A stretch of 64,000 bases of DNA from Eulemur rufifrons (taxonomy: Eukaryota; Chordata; Mammalia; Primates; Lemuridae), in NCBI RefSeq assembly GCF_041146395.1, contig NC_090989.1:54462501-54526500 (forward strand), written 5' to 3'. The notes beneath the pieces are model-generated. The model did no database searches, had not been told where the DNA came from, and was given only the letters and a program-made list of their open reading frames with translations. Below, piece after piece: positions 1 through 13,849 of this stretch. The position numbers and the translations under genes are program-made. The first letter of the stretch is position 1; every line of letters starts with the position of its first letter.

Positions 1-1635
1 GAGTCAGATGAATTAACAACAAAAAGAATATTATTAGGGCATGAATTTGGTCCTAATCAGGCTCTCTTTCTTGGACAATTAATTACCTTTGGTCCCTAGT
101 GCCTCAAAGCGAGATAATCCCTTTTAATATTATTTTATTATTACTTTTATCATTCTTATTTTACATTGTAAGAGTGTTTGATAAATAATTAATATGTAGA
201 CACATTTTAAATTCCTGAAAGGAAGGCATAGGTATCTTCTTATGCTTTTGAAATAGGAAGAAGCATTTTGATTTGTTGGAAAAAGCAAAGAAATATGATG
301 TAAGCAAAATGTAAGAGAGATGTTTGAAAATACTCTTCAGGATAGCAAATTGTAAGGGCAGAGTCTCCTCACATATTTTCTCCTATCAAATAGTAAAATG
401 ATATAATAAATAGGATATAAGGGTATGGATTCTCTGCTGAGAATTCTTGCCTTTGGTCTGAGAGATCCTTTGTAAGTAAAATGGCCAAGTTGAAAACCCT
501 AATATGCACTTTTAAAGCCCTCAAACTGCGGTAGTACTGGTGAGAGCATAGGCAATGCCTTTGTGTGCTTTTGTCTCCTGATAACGTTATTAAAACAGTA
601 AGTGAAAAATTGCAAGAGGACAAGAATGGTTTTTTTTGTTGTTGTTGTTTTATTTTTTTACAAAAAGGCTGATTTCTCTCAGGGTCTCTAGGGTTGTCAG
701 GTTTTTCTCTCTAAGGAGAAATCTGATCATGTCAGAGTGAGACAGAAACAAAACATAGAAATCCCTTGCCAAATTATGTTTGAAAACAGATTTACTTTTC
801 ACTGTGAAAACGGTGCTGAGTCACAGCATAAATACACCTATGACTTCTGAAATAGAATAAATAGATCCCCACATCCAAGGAATATGCATTTTTCTATGTT
901 TCAGGTCAACAGATGACAGTTATTGGTTCTGGACAGAGAAGCTGTCCCCCTATAATGTCATGAAAGCAGTGTACCTTGAATTCCCTTAGTGTTAAAATGC
1001 TGGCCAAATTCACTGGTAGCCTATTTTTCTCTGACTAGTGAAGTAACACTTATCCTGTCCTACATTGTCACAGGAGATTTGGCATTAAACAAAGATCTCT
1101 TAACAAAACCCCGTCAGTGGGAAAGCTGAATGTCAACATGTAGGAAAGTGAGAAAGAAATGACCGTTCCTAACAATTACTCTTCTACAGGAGCAAACAGC
1201 TACTCAGTGAGAACCACAGTGAGCTCACATCGTTTGGTACATTAGTGGGCTTTCTGTGTCTTTAGTGCTGACCCAAATTTTCGTTACCAAAATGGAAATT
1301 TTTCAAGTAGGCAATCCACAAGAAAATCACTCAAATAATTCACATGGTGAATTTTTCAAAAGAATTTATTTTCTGGATATGAACTGACTCATGGCCATTT
1401 TTCCTATAATGGAAAGGAGCTCTTTCCTTATGAGTGGATCCATACATTGGTTCATTTTGTATTCTCTTCTTTCTTAACACATATTCTATAATATTTACCA
1501 ATTTCTTTATCCATATTAGCAAACAATAAAATCCCAACCTGTGAATTCTTAGTTTTCAAATGAATAGTCAGTAACTCAAATACCATATCCTGGTGTGGTC
1601 CTGGACGGCAGAAGAGCATATCTTTGAGCTTATGA
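1..1635. other. Unique-looking AT-rich sequence
   Basis: I see no exon-like reading frame, no clear repeat family and no RNA gene here. There is a short T-rich tract with GTT repeats near 630-650. Short open frames exist on the minus strand but carry no recognisable domain and look like chance. Confidence 0.5.
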
Positions 1636-1639
1636 TAAA

Positions 1640-1733
1640 TTCAGAATCTCAAGCGCTACTTTGTATCTATTGAGTCTGCATTTTAATAAGATCCCTAAGT
1701 GATACACTGTACATTAAAAGTTTAGAAGTGCTA
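1640..1733 (+). mobile_element. MER5A-like hAT-Charlie fragment
   Basis: The stretch reads 'cagaatctcaa ... ctgcattttaataagatccct ... gtacattaaaagtttagaagtgct', which follows the 3' half of the non-autonomous MER5A element in order. The 5' half and the left inverted repeat are not recognisable. It is an old, non-coding hAT-derived MITE relic. The family name is from recognition only. Confidence 0.65.
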
Positions 1734-1739
1734 TCTTGC

Positions 1740-2885
1740 CCTATTAGGTTGGCAAAGATGTCTGCTTTTCAATTTACAGAAGTTGATAATTATGATTATC
1801 CTGTGATTCCGAGAAATTGAAAGCCAAGTTATTATGTCTATGACATATGAATATATGATATGCATTTGTATCACAAAGGTTTATAATTTAGAACTGTACC
1901 AGGGAGACCTATATGAAAATTAAGGTTCCAATTGGTTGTGTACAAAACTTATTTTAAATCCTGTATGTAAGTATGTAAAAATTTATCAGGGATTTTTTGG
2001 GTCTGAAACAAAGAATAAAATTGACAGATTGCATAGTCTGTTCTTTATATGTTATAACATAGGTAAATCTGCACTTTTTTCCTTATGTCATCACTATAAT
2101 TAGCTAAAAATTGAACAAAAGAAAATGCAGACCATAAGCAAATCTGTACATTCCTTCTGAGAAGTAACTGTGCCTCATGGCAGGGACTAAACACAAGGGA
2201 TATAATAATAAATAACACTTAGTGGATTCTAAATAAATATTTGTCAAATAAATTATTATGCTCAAGTGTAACTCTTTCTTAGATCACAAAGTGGTGAAAT
2301 GCCTTCTCTCCTAAATCCCATCTAGTGGAGTTGTTATGAACTTCTGGGCCTGTCTTTGTACACTAGAGTCATGATTTCTCCTGGTTATTATCTTTCACCT
2401 CTGTATTCACACGGTAGTATTTCAAAATGCAATTGCTACTGACTTTGCTGTTCCTACCAACCAAAAATAAGAAAGGCGCAGTTACTGTAATTAGATGTAG
2501 TTTCCTCTTTCTTTACATTAACCCAAGTATTGTTCCTACTGAGGAGGCATAGAGTGTTCTCAGCAGGTTTATAATCTTTACTAGTTTCCCAAGTGAATGA
2601 CAACATTTTGGTCTTCTGGCTTCATCTCAAAGAATTAGAGAATTTGAGATACCCAACAAACACATTCAGTCCAGAAATATGTAAAAAATACCTATAATAC
2701 CTGGAATTGTGTTTAGGTCACTTTTGAAATGGACATGAACAAGAAACGAGTTTCTGCTTCCAATTAGAAAAACAGGAAGCATATAAAGTGACAATAAACA
2801 AGATACTGACAGATGGTTATAAAAATTGGGAGGAAATATAGAAACAAAGAGATGTGAAGAAAAGAAAGTGGTAGTGGGAGGCTAT
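1740..2885. other. Unique-looking AT-rich sequence
   Basis: No gene, RNA or clear repeat is visible. A weak SINE-like ending ('aaataaatatttgtcaaataaa' near 2231-2252) may be a MIR remnant, but too little is preserved to call it. Confidence 0.4.
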
Positions 2886-2889
2886 TTTA

Positions 2890-3470
2890 GGTTGGGGTGA
2901 TAATTAAAGTTTTGTTGAGGAGGTGGTGGTGTTTGAAGTGAGACCTGAAGGATGAGAATGGCCCAGACAGTGAAAATTCCTAAAGTAGGAGAAGTCTAGT
3001 ATGCTTGAGGAACAAGAAACTAGGCTAGTGGGGCTGGAACATACAGAACAAGAGGAAAGTAGAAAACTATGAGATTTAAAACATAGACATGAGACAGAGC
3101 ATGCATCCTCTTAAAGGCCATGAAAGGTATTTATTAAAGCACCAGTTTGACTAAAAGGTTTAAAGGCAAAAGGGACATAATTTAATTTAATATATAGTAT
3201 CAATTCCCACACAGCAACTGGAGTTATTATTTTAGAAAGAGGCAAGAAGACTAGTGAGGAGGTACTTTAGTACTATAGGTGAGAGAAGATGGAGTTTCGA
3301 CCCAGATAACAGCAGTGGAAATGGGGAACCTAGATAGCTTTTTAGATGTACTATAAAGGTAGAAGCTAGAAAATTGAATGTAGGGAAGAAGTGAAAGAAA
3401 GGAAGAAATCAGAAATGACATCCACATTTTTAACTTGAGCAACTGCACGGTTTGTTCTGTGATGTACTGA
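2890..3470 (+). repeat. Old dispersed mammalian repeat, unnamed copy 1
   Basis: The text 'gtgagacctgaaggatgagaa', then '...gaggaacaagaaactaggctagtggggctgga', then '...cagtggaaatgg...' and 'cttgagcaactg' follows a common medium-age mammalian interspersed repeat that I recognise by wording but cannot name with confidence. A second, differently truncated copy of what seems to be the same family lies at about 20760-21240 on the same strand. It is non-coding and heavily diverged. Confidence 0.5.
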
Positions 3471-3479
3471 ATCAATGAG

Positions 3480-4470
3480 TTCACAGTAAAAATATGTGAA
3501 TGAACAACTAAATGAATAAAATTATTAATGACAAAGTTAATAAGACTATGAAAGTTTCCTTGTACCTGGGTATGAAAATATTTGAATGATGCTTTCATAT
3601 CACTGTGCCCAATTCATTATTATTTCTCATAAATTCTCCCAGGATGGAGCCAAAGCACCTTGTTTCTTTTCTACTTCAGGATAAGCACCCTCACCCCTAC
3701 TGTCAGCCTCCACACCCTCATCTGGGGCATAGACCAAGAGGTTGGAAATATCCATTTCTTCTTTGCTTTATTTATTAATTCCTATATGATAGCATTGATT
3801 CTCCTAGTAGCCATAACTAGTACTGGTAGTCTTGAGGGTAGACATGTTGAAACATTTTCTAGAACACTTATTTCACAAGATGCTACCTGAAATGTTAGTT
3901 TAAAATGCATGAGAAATGTCTCACCAACTCAATGCAGCAATACATTTTTGGTTCTATGAGCACATAAAGAGCTATAATGCTGTCAATCCCTTCCATCTCT
4001 CATACTGAGGTCCCCATCTATACTGAAGTGTGTTGGTTTCACAGGAAAGGAATAGCTGTGTGCTCATGACCTGTGGTCTGTAGATAGAATACAAAGGCTT
4101 AGTCTTTCCTTGCAGAGAATTTACAGGAAAAATTTTGTGGAAAAGCAATGTGAGATTAAGTGAATTGTGGTTTTTGAGACACCAAATAAAAGAACCAAAT
4201 TGACTGTCAAAATGCTTTTGTCTAAGTACAGTTGTATTTGGCTGCCTTTGACTCCTGTGATCCTTCAGCTACTTGCCAGTATTCCATTTATTTTTTCATA
4301 TTTTATGTTAATAATTTTCTCAATTATGCTGATGATTCATAAAGTTGAGCCCATATATACAACTATATGACATTATTAATTAATAATAATTTTCAGCACA
4401 GGATAAATTAGTTGCTCTTTGATTAGAAAAATCAGCTGTGGAGTTGTCAGAGATCAGAATCAGTAACTTA
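3480..4470. other. Unique-looking sequence
   Basis: I see no convincing gene or repeat. Two short plus-strand open frames (76 codons at 3660 and 67 codons at 4167) are hydrophobic because of T-rich codons. They have no domain, no splice context and no codon bias that I can judge as real. Confidence 0.4.
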
Positions 4471-4476
4471 ATTTAA

Positions 4477-4522
4477 AAAATATATATATGTATATATAAA
4501 TATATGTGTGTGTGTGTGTGTA
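4477..4522. repeat. (TA)n/(TG)n microsatellite
   Basis: An alternating AT tract passes into about nine TG units. It is simple-sequence DNA and likely length-polymorphic. Confidence 0.9.
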
Positions 4523-4936
4523 CTACCCAATGCTTAAGAGTCCTGGCACATATGTAGCCTTCCTCAGTCTTTTTTAAAATTTGGTTGATTTTTTTTTAAT
4601 GCATATTATTTCCTGAAGGAATAATAAGATCCTGGCAGGTTTCTGCCTCAGAGAGAAGAGAGCCTACCCATGCATTTCTCACACAGAATAGGCCTAGATT
4701 CATTGCTGAGCTGCTCTTAGTCTATGGTTCTTAAAAGAAATGTATAAGGGGACTTCAAAAGTTCAAGAAAATGCATATTATGAAAAAAACTATGCGTGAA
4801 TTTCAACATTTTTTTAGTAGTTTCTTAACATTTGATTTATTGAAACTTCCCTGAAATATTTTTACACCTGAGAAAATAAGGCAGAACATACTTTAGAAAG
4901 TAGTTTATCCATAACATGTGTATGTGTTTTTATCTC

Positions 4937-6198
<1,262 letters not shown>

Positions 6199-6722
6199 TA
6201 AAAAGAGCCTGAATAGCCAAAGCAATGTTAAGTAAAAAGAATAAATCTGGAGGCATCACATTACCTGACTTCAAATTATTACTACAAGGCTATGGTAACC
6301 AAAACAGCATAGTACTGGTATAAAAATAAAGACATAGACCAATAAAGCAGAATAGAGAACCCAGAAATAAAACCATCTACTGCAATCAAGTGATCTTTGT
6401 CAAAGCAGACAGCAGCATACACTTGGAAAAGGAAGCACATACTCAATAAACGGTGCTGGGAAAACTGGATAGCCACATATAGAAGAATGAAACGAGACTG
6501 CTATCTCTCATGATATACAAAAATTAATTCAAGATGTATAAAGGACTTAAATTTTTAAGACCTGAAACCATAAAAATTCTAGAAGAAAACATAGGAAAAA
6601 CTCTTCTACACATTGGCCTAGACGAAGAAATTGTGACTAAGACCCCAAAAGCAAATACAACAACAACAAAAATAAATAAATGGGACTTAATTAAATAAAA
6701 AAGCTTCTGCACAGCAAAGGAA
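6199..6722 (+). mobile_element. Inverted 5' segment of the same L1
   Basis: Sense L1 ORF2 text runs from 'gcctgaatagccaaagcaat' through 'tggtaaccaaaacagcatag' and 'gctgggaaaactggatagcc' to 'aagcttctgcacagcaaagg'. The minus-strand piece next to it starts only a few tens of bases further on in L1 coordinates ('agaatgggagaaaat' antisense). The two pieces are therefore nearly contiguous in L1 but in opposite orientation. This is the pattern produced by twin priming during reverse transcription. Many stops are present. Confidence 0.88.
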
Positions 6723-6844
6723 ATAAATTTTTTTGCATTATAGTCAATTCATCATAACCTGTTATAACATGTCTGAACACGATCTAGTTTGATGCACTAA
6801 AAAGGATAAAACTTCAGTTTGAAAAGGACCTTGATCACAGCAAC

Positions 6845-7896
6845 ATGAATTCTGATAAAATTGTAGCAAGAACAAGCATCAAATATATGGTGAAGCGTGG
6901 CTGGAAGAATGGTGAAATCATTCATGCTTCATAAAAGTTTATGAGGACAATTCCTCAATAAAATTAGTAGTGTACAAATGGATAATTCTTTTTAAGCGGG
7001 GACAAAATGATGTTGAAGATGAAGCCTGCAGCAGCAGACCATCCACATCAACTTGTGAGGAAAAAATTAATCTTCTTTGTGCCCTAATTGAAAAAGACCA
7101 ACAATTAACAGCAGAAATAGTAACCAACTCTATAGACATCTCAATTTGTCCAGTTTACACAATTCTGACTGAAAAATTAAAGTTGAAAAAACTTTCCACT
7201 CTATGGGTGCTAAAACGGCAGTGCCCAGATCAGCTACAAACAGAAGCAAAGCTTTTAATGAAAATTTTAAACAAGTGGGATCAAGATCCTAAAGCATTTC
7301 TTCAAAGAACTGTAACAGGAGATGAAACATGGCTTTACCAGTGTGATTCTGAAAACAAAGGACAAGCAAAGCAATGGCTACCAAAAGGTGGAAGTGGTCC
7401 AGTCAAAACAAAACTGGACTGGTCAAGAGCAAAGGTCATGGCAACAGTGTTTTTGGATGGTCAAGGCATTTTGCTTGTTGACTTTCTGGAGGGCCAAAGA
7501 ATGTTAACATCTTAACATGAGAGTGTTTTGAGAAATTTAGGCAATGCTTAAGCAGAAAAATGCCCAGGAGAGCTTCATCAGAGAGTCCTTCTCCACCATG
7601 ACAATGCTCCTGCTCATTCCTCTCAACAAACAAGGGCAATTTTACAAGAATTCTCATGGGAAATCATTAGACATCCACCCTCCAGTCTTGATTTGGCTCA
7701 TTCTGACTAATTTTTGTTTCCTAATCTTAAAAAAGCCTTAAAGGGCATTTATTTTTATTCAGTTAATAATGTAAAAAAGATGGGATTGAGATAGTTAAAT
7801 TCCCAGTAGTCTTAGTCCTTTAGGAATGGACTAAATGGCTGGTATCATGGCTTACAAAAGTGTCTTGAACTTGATGGAGCTTATATTGAGAAATAA
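6845..7896 (+). pseudogene. Mariner DD34D transposase pseudogene
   Basis: This is a relic of a mariner transposase, the DDE/D enzyme that cuts and pastes the element at TA sites. It opens at an ATG at 6845, meets a stop at 6932, then shifts frame. The frame resumes from about 6970 and runs to a stop at 7513, and further stops follow (for example 7708). The end 'AYIEK-stop' near 7896 fits the usual mariner C-terminus. Three acidic residues are visible: GDETW at 7321, HHDNAPAHSS at 7600, and an aspartate at 7705 in a degenerate HPP...D...SD segment. They lie in one frame, 93 and 35 codons apart, which is the DD34D layout. The N-terminal part should be a helix-turn-helix DNA-binding region and still reads WK.GEIIHAS-like. 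The gene cannot make protein now. Confidence 0.9.
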
Positions 7897-7959
7897 AGTT
7901 TATTTTTTAATTTTTTCTTTTAACTCTATTTTTCTACAAACTTTTTAAATTTCCGTCGT

Positions 7960-8885
7960 ATTAAAGTTCCTGAAACCTGTTTCTAGATCTACTAGAGATT
8001 TATCATGGCTAAGAATATTTCCCAATTTTACCATTTAAAACTATAGTTATCACACAGAATTATTTAATAAATTATCATTAATAATTTTTATTCTAAATGA
8101 TAGTTATGATATATGTGTCTTATCTGAAGCACATTCACATGGGGGCTGAGCTGTCTGTTAGTCTGTTAGAAGACACACACTGTTAGAAAAGAGAAAGTCA
8201 AGTGGGTAAATATGACCTCTATGAAATCTTAGTTTCTAGTATAGCAATGGTCACTCAGTTTGTTGCCAAGTCCAAATCTCTATGGGCGTATGTTTTAGTC
8301 TTAAATGCTGAAAGAAAAGTTTCACTGAAAAAAATTCTATAGCAATCTTAGGGCATGAACAACAGTGTTTGGGTATGGCCTTGAAAAAGTAAAATAATAA
8401 AATGGAGAAGAGCATTTTTTTGCCTCTGGATGAAACTTGCCTGGTCTTCATCACCTGGAGGTTTTCAGAGAGGTCCCGATCATCAATTGCCTAGCAGTAA
8501 CAGTGTCTGAAAGAGGGGGTCCCAGTGGTGCTCTACAGGAGCACAGGCAAGGCAGGCCCTGATGGGAACAGAAATACCCAGAGCAAGTGGTTTATAACAA
8601 ACTTCTTCCTAGTAAGAATGACGAGGTGAGATGAACAAACTGACAAGTATGTAGCCTGAGTTTGAATTCTATTTTATCTACTTACTGCATGTGTAATTTG
8701 CATAAGGTATTTGAAATTGAGTTTTTCAATTCATGTAATGGGATCTATACTGTATATTTCATATATGTATTATGATAATTAAGTTATACAATAGATATAA
8801 ATAATCTATAGTGCCTTGCCAATTGAATGAGTTCATAAAGTTAGCTTTCCTTCTTTACTTTTCTTCTCTGAATCAACTTAGAACT
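7960..8885. other. Unique-looking sequence, possible MIR remnant
   Basis: No gene is visible. A region near 8690-8840 ('tttgcataaggtatttg ... gggatctatactg ... tagtgccttgcc') has the word order of a very worn MIR, but the match is weak. The rest is unassigned. Confidence 0.35.
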
Positions 8886-8886
8886 A

Positions 8887-8925
<39 letters not shown>
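8887..8925. repeat. (CA)n microsatellite
   Basis: About 19 uninterrupted CA units. It is a pure dinucleotide tract with Z-DNA-prone alternation. Confidence 0.95.
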
Positions 8926-8928
<3 letters not shown>

Positions 8929-8929
8929 C

Positions 8930-11385
8930 AGAAAAGCAAATGATAAGTAGAAAAGAGCATCTAAATGAAAAAGAAGAACAACAGAACAAGGTCTACATGA
9001 AAAAATAGGAAACGAGATGATCAAAAGATCAACATGAGCAACTGAACACACATTATGCACCTTACATAAATAAATTTTAGGGCAAGAAGAGTTACAAAGG
9101 GAGATAATTATAGAGAAAAATAATTTATATAAGAACAATTGCTAAATGTAGAAGGGCAATAAAAGAACTGTTATGAGAAATTCCAGTGTATTAAAAAACA
9201 TTTGCTTATTAGTGTTCTCAGGACATTTAGAAACATTGCATTTGGTACTGTCGAGTGAATTGTATTAATTCATAAAAAAATTACATATTTTTTCTCTCTT
9301 TTGAGTAAATCTTCCCGGAAAATGTACTCTAACTGGCATAAGATATCTACCAAAGTTGATACTGCATCAGTGAGTTGTCTGTGAAAGAAAAAAAAGCAAA
9401 GCATTATCTGAAAAAGAAAACAAATAAATGAGCATTTATGATGATTGAAGCCAATCCAAGAAATTATAGGTTATATGTTCCAAACAGGATTTATAGGTAA
9501 GAGTTCTAATCCATATTTTAGAACCCATATGGAATCACACACAAACTAAAATAATTACTGGTGGATCTGGAGTTACATATTGATGTGGTACATTGAAATA
9601 ATGGTAAATTTATCTAGATGGCAGAAAATAGATATTGGCATCTAAATGGAATCATTAAAATTCTTCAAATTATATATTAGGTTCATTCAGACACTTTACT
9701 GCTCTTTGATCATGGCTTAGCCAAAAGAGTCTCAGTGTAGATGTTTAAAAACACAGTTTTTGAAAGGTCATTGATGATTCATAGGTGTTTTATGTAAATG
9801 TAAGAGTGTTTTTCTCCTTTTGACTCAACTCCTGTGGTATAAAATTTCTTCAAATCGTTACCTGAACTTCAATGTTCATTTTTTATGTTATGTATTTGAA
9901 CTTTAAAAAAAAATCAGTAGTGTAAAGTTAAAGATAAGTAATGAGCCAGTATAAGTCATGTTATACCATCTTTTTTATTAATAATTGTAGATTGAATACT
10001 TAATTATATTTCATATTCAGTCATGCACATCTATATGCAATGATTTAGCTAAAAATCAGGCTAAAAGTGAAAAGTGGTGAAATTAGAGTACTTCCCATTC
10101 TCCTATTATTAGGCTAGTCATCTAAGAATATGCAAATATATGGAGGTAGTAGAGGGGAATTTAACAGATAAATTTTACTTCTTTATAGTTGTCAGTGATG
10201 AAGATGCATATTATTCTCTCCTTAGACCAAATTGTTAGCAGAGTATAGAGGATAATAGTGCTTTGCAGTAAGAGTCTTGGGCTAGAGACAATAACATCCC
10301 TCAAAAAATCTTAAAGAAAATTAGAAAGAAAAATTACATACAGGAGGTCATCTTTCAGTTTTTCCTTTAGCACAAAGACTGTTTTGAAACACAGAAAATA
10401 CATTTACTTTTCCTAAATTGGGGAAAAAGTCCACTGTTGTTTCTCACTATCCAATAACATGGAAGCTTTGCAGAAACAAAGGAAAATTAATTTTCATTTC
10501 AGTTACCTCACAGAAAATACTGGATACATTTGCAATTATTTTGGATAACTGTCTGTGTCCTTACTTCATGAACAATGCTAAAACTGAATCATTTTCATTG
10601 GTGGCTATAGTTAACTCTGGGGTCAGAGGAATTAAATCCTACACTGTCAGTAGCGTAAATAAAAGAGACAACACAGGTTCTATCTCAGGTTATAATATTA
10701 TTTTGGTACTTCTGCCAACTTGACCAACACCAGAAAAACAAAAAGAGAGAGAGAAGGACTTTTTTTGAAGGGGCACCTCCCATTGAGCAACAATGCCTTG
10801 CCTAATGTTATTTTCTGCCTTCTTTGTGATGTTCACCTTGAGCAACTGTTGTCAGGCACCCCAGTGGGTTGACCCCCTGTTACAAGTTGCTACTGTTGAA
10901 TGCAGAGTCAGAAATTTAAGAGGATTTCCTGGTGCTTGTGGCAGAATTCCAGTATTGCTGTGGCTTCTCTGTTGCTGAAGTTCCCAGTGAGGACATTCAC
11001 TACCAAAAGAGCTAATGCATTCAAGCCATTTAGAAAGATTTTTAAGGGGATTAAAACTGGAGTGGTTGAGAAAAAACAACATATATAGCAATAAACTCAG
11101 TGCCAAACTGTGGTGGGGATAAATGTGAAACCAAAAATGTTGCCTTAAGCAGTGAGGTCAAATTGTTCTCTTTCCTTCAGGAGTGTCCTTGCTTTCTACC
11201 TTGCTGGGAAAATTTGAGACACTGACCTTCACAACTCACTCTCCTACCAGCATCTGTACCTACACATTCTGCCTTCCCTCTTGTTATTAGCAATTGTTTC
11301 TATTACTCTTTAAGGGTAAATCTTCCACTTAGATACTCTTTTACTCAAGGATGTTGAGTTAGAGGTCCCTCTTTCTTACTTAAAG
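8930..11385. other. Long unique-looking AT-rich interval
   Basis: I found no gene. The longest plus-strand frame (10418-10723, 101 codons) and overlapping frames on both strands around 10793-11106 lack any recognisable domain, signal peptide or splice-site framing. A purine tract lies at 10738-10760. No repeat family could be named, although old unrecognised repeats are likely. Confidence 0.4.
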
Positions 11386-11389
11386 ACAT

Positions 11390-11690
11390 TGTATGGTTTC
11401 TATTCTTTAAAGTTTGTTAAAGTATGCTTTATGGCCCAGAACAATCTCTATCTTTTAATTAGTACATGTAGACCATTGACATTTTAAGTAATTATTGATA
11501 TAGTTGGAAAATATCTGCCATATTTGTCACTTTTTGTCTATTCATTGCCCTTATTTTTGGTTGACTTTTGTCTTCCAATCTTTTTCTGTCTTTTGTGGTT
11601 TTTATTGGGCATCTATATGATTCCATTTTTTCTCCTTTCTTAGTAGAACAGAATGTTCTGAGGTATTTGAAGATAATTTCTTTTTTCCTC
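11390..11690 (-). mobile_element. Old L1 ORF2 fragment, minus strand
   Basis: Antisense L1 ORF2 text is recognisable: 'agtatgctttatggcccagaa', 'tctttttaattagtacatgtagacc'-like wording, and '...aagtaattattgatatagttgg'. These fall in the order of the mid/3' ORF2 region of an old L1M-type element. No poly-A end or target duplication is visible and the reading frame is broken. Confidence 0.65.
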
Positions 11691-11699
11691 CCCCTGACA

Positions 11700-12180
11700 G
11701 GAACATGAATGGATTTTTCTCTGCTATTCACTGTGAGAACCTGATAGGTCCCCAGGAGGTAACCTTCACAAAAATGTGGGGACCCACTCAAATGATTGGG
11801 TGCTCCTGAATTCTTTTCTCTCAGACTTCTTCACCCTGAGCCTTTAGCAATTTGTCAATTACAATTCAGGTTTTACTACTCCAGCACTGGTTCCCACATA
11901 GGTTTCTACTTCTGTAAGTTGTTCCCTGCATTTGCTTGTCTATCTTTCCAATTTGGGGGGAGGGGGCGGTGATTTTCCCTGTAACTTCACTTCTATTATG
12001 GATCTAAACAGTTGTTGATTTCTCAGTTCAGCATTTTACTTTTTGTTAGAATAAAGTGGTGACTTCTAAATTCCTTGTATATTAGACCAGAAACCAGAAA
12101 TCCACAACTTAATTTTTTTTTCTTGAAAAGGAAATTTCTTGGATTTCTTTTAGGCCTCCAAAGTACATCACGTAATTAAG
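11700..12180. other. Unassigned sequence
   Basis: Nothing recognisable is present apart from a short G-rich run (11956-11968). It may contain more of the old L1 to its left. Confidence 0.35.
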
Positions 12181-12185
12181 AGCTA

Positions 12186-12520
12186 CAGTCCCCAACCCCC
12201 AGGCTGTGGACTGGTACCAGGTCATGGCCTGTTAGGAACTGGGCTGCACAGAAGAAAGTGAGCAATGGGTGAGCTAGTGAGGCTTCATCTGTATTTACAG
12301 CTGCTCCCCATCACTCATATCACTGCCTGAGTTCTGCCTCCTGTCAGATCAGTGGTGGCATTAGATTCTCATAGGAGCGTGAACTCTACCGTAAACTGTA
12401 CACACAAGGGATCTAAGTTGTACACTTCTTATGAGAATCTAATGCCTGATGATCTGAGGTAGAGCTGAGGTGGTGATGCTAGTGCTGGAGAATGACTGCA
12501 AATACAGATTATCATTAGCA
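12186..12520 (+). mobile_element. MER1-group hAT-Charlie MITE, 3' truncated
   Basis: The element begins with the hAT-like end 'cagtccccaacccccaggc' and continues 'ctggtaccaggtcatggcctg', 'ttaggaactgggctgcacag'. That is the order of a non-autonomous MER1/Charlie element. An internal perfect 16-base inverted pair (12358-12373 with 12430-12445, core 'ttagattctcata') is part of this family and would form a hairpin. The right terminal inverted repeat is not found, so the copy seems truncated or decayed near 12520. It is non-coding. Confidence 0.8.
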
Positions 12521-12539
12521 ATATACTGCCAGGTATTCA

Positions 12540-13735
12540 TCTTAGTTCATCAACTTTTTAGTTGGGGGTCTTGGGCAAGTCATTGAACCTTTCTGCATTT
12601 AGTATCCTCTTTTATTAAATGGGATATGAAATAATAAACCATTTATATTCTTTATACTATTTAATCTTCCAAATACTATGATTTGTATCCTATCCCTATT
12701 ACACAAGATTAAGTGGTAAATATTAGTATTATTGTTTTAGTCATTGATCAATGTATTTCTTCTCCTCTCTGGCTCATGGGTGCCCTAAGTCCTGTTTGCT
12801 GACAGTGTTAGTAGATAAAAGAAAGGGGATCTGGAGTGGGGTGGAGAGCAGTGGGCATGAAGAAAATCAGGATCTGTGATGCCCCATCAGATTACAACAT
12901 AGAGAACATTATTCTGGAGTGTCAGTCATCCCCTGATTTTTCAATAAGCATGAGTTTAGATACACTAATAATCAACTGCAATTTAGACCTCTGAAATTTG
13001 TTTTTAAGTGGACATGGATGACACAGTTGTTTTCCTCCTGTGAGTCTTTTCCTATTTAATGCAATACTTCACACTCTCCTAACTTCCATCAAGATGGACT
13101 TCATTTTTTAAAGATGTAAGAATTTGATTCTTAATACTAATTATGAATTAGAGAGGGCTACTTAAAAATGACCAGAAATCTTATATTATAACTTGTATCT
13201 TACTTTAACACTTAGATAGCTATAACATTATTATTTTAGTTGAATCTTGATTCTAGAATATAATCCTATTCTCCCAGTGCATCCATTTCCTGATTGTAAA
13301 GAAAACAGACATTGTAGCTTTCTTTCCCCAAAACAGAAATTCACAATTGCATTCTAAGGACTGTAATTCGTCATGACCACATTTGTGATCATATTGAATG
13401 GCAACATACATTTTATTTTAAAAATGAAACTTCTTAGAAAGTATCTATATTAAATAGACCTCTTTCACATCAAATTTGATGGAGTAGTACCCATTGTAGA
13501 GCTAATATCAAAGAATGTGATAATTTTCAAACCCTGAAATATCCTTGCTAGTCATATTCTTAAATCTCTAGTCCTATCTTTGAATCCAAAGGCATAATAT
13601 AGATCTCTTAACATTCTATTATTCAAAACCTGAGGAACATGTATAATCTGATTCTATACCTTGTTGATTATCCATTCCGTTGTGTTGGAAACTCTGCTCT
13701 TCAGAAAAATTAAAAATTTGTATGTAAAGAACAGA
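12540..13735. other. Mostly unique sequence with worn MIR-like pieces
   Basis: Around 12560-12640 the words 'cttgggcaagtcattgaacctt...' match the middle of a plus-strand MIR. After 12645, '...ttaatcttccaaatactatga' may be part of an antisense one. The remainder shows no gene or named repeat. Confidence 0.45.
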
Positions 13736-13747
13736 GAGGCTTGGTTT

Positions 13748-13846
13748 AGTGTGTGTATATATGATTGCTGGTATAAGTAATCATATATACACAAGCATAT
13801 ATATACATATATATGCACACACATATATATACATATATACATAAGC
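13748..13846. repeat. Imperfect (TA)n/(CA)n microsatellite
   Basis: Alternating AT/AC text is broken by short unique stretches. The two 'atatatatacatatatatgc'-like blocks are self-complementary, so the tract can fold into hairpins. Confidence 0.85.
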
Positions 13847-13849
13847 AAG

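Noticed and set aside
3251..3598. 115-codon minus-strand frame
   Set aside because: It is largely antisense to an old dispersed repeat and hydrophobic through T-rich codons. No domain is visible.
10418..10723. 101-codon open frame as a host gene
   Set aside because: No domain, no signal or membrane pattern, no splice or promoter context. Length is within chance for AT-rich DNA of this size.
13748..13846. CRISPR-like or regularly spaced repeat array
   Set aside because: The pattern is an imperfect TA/CA microsatellite with no spacers.
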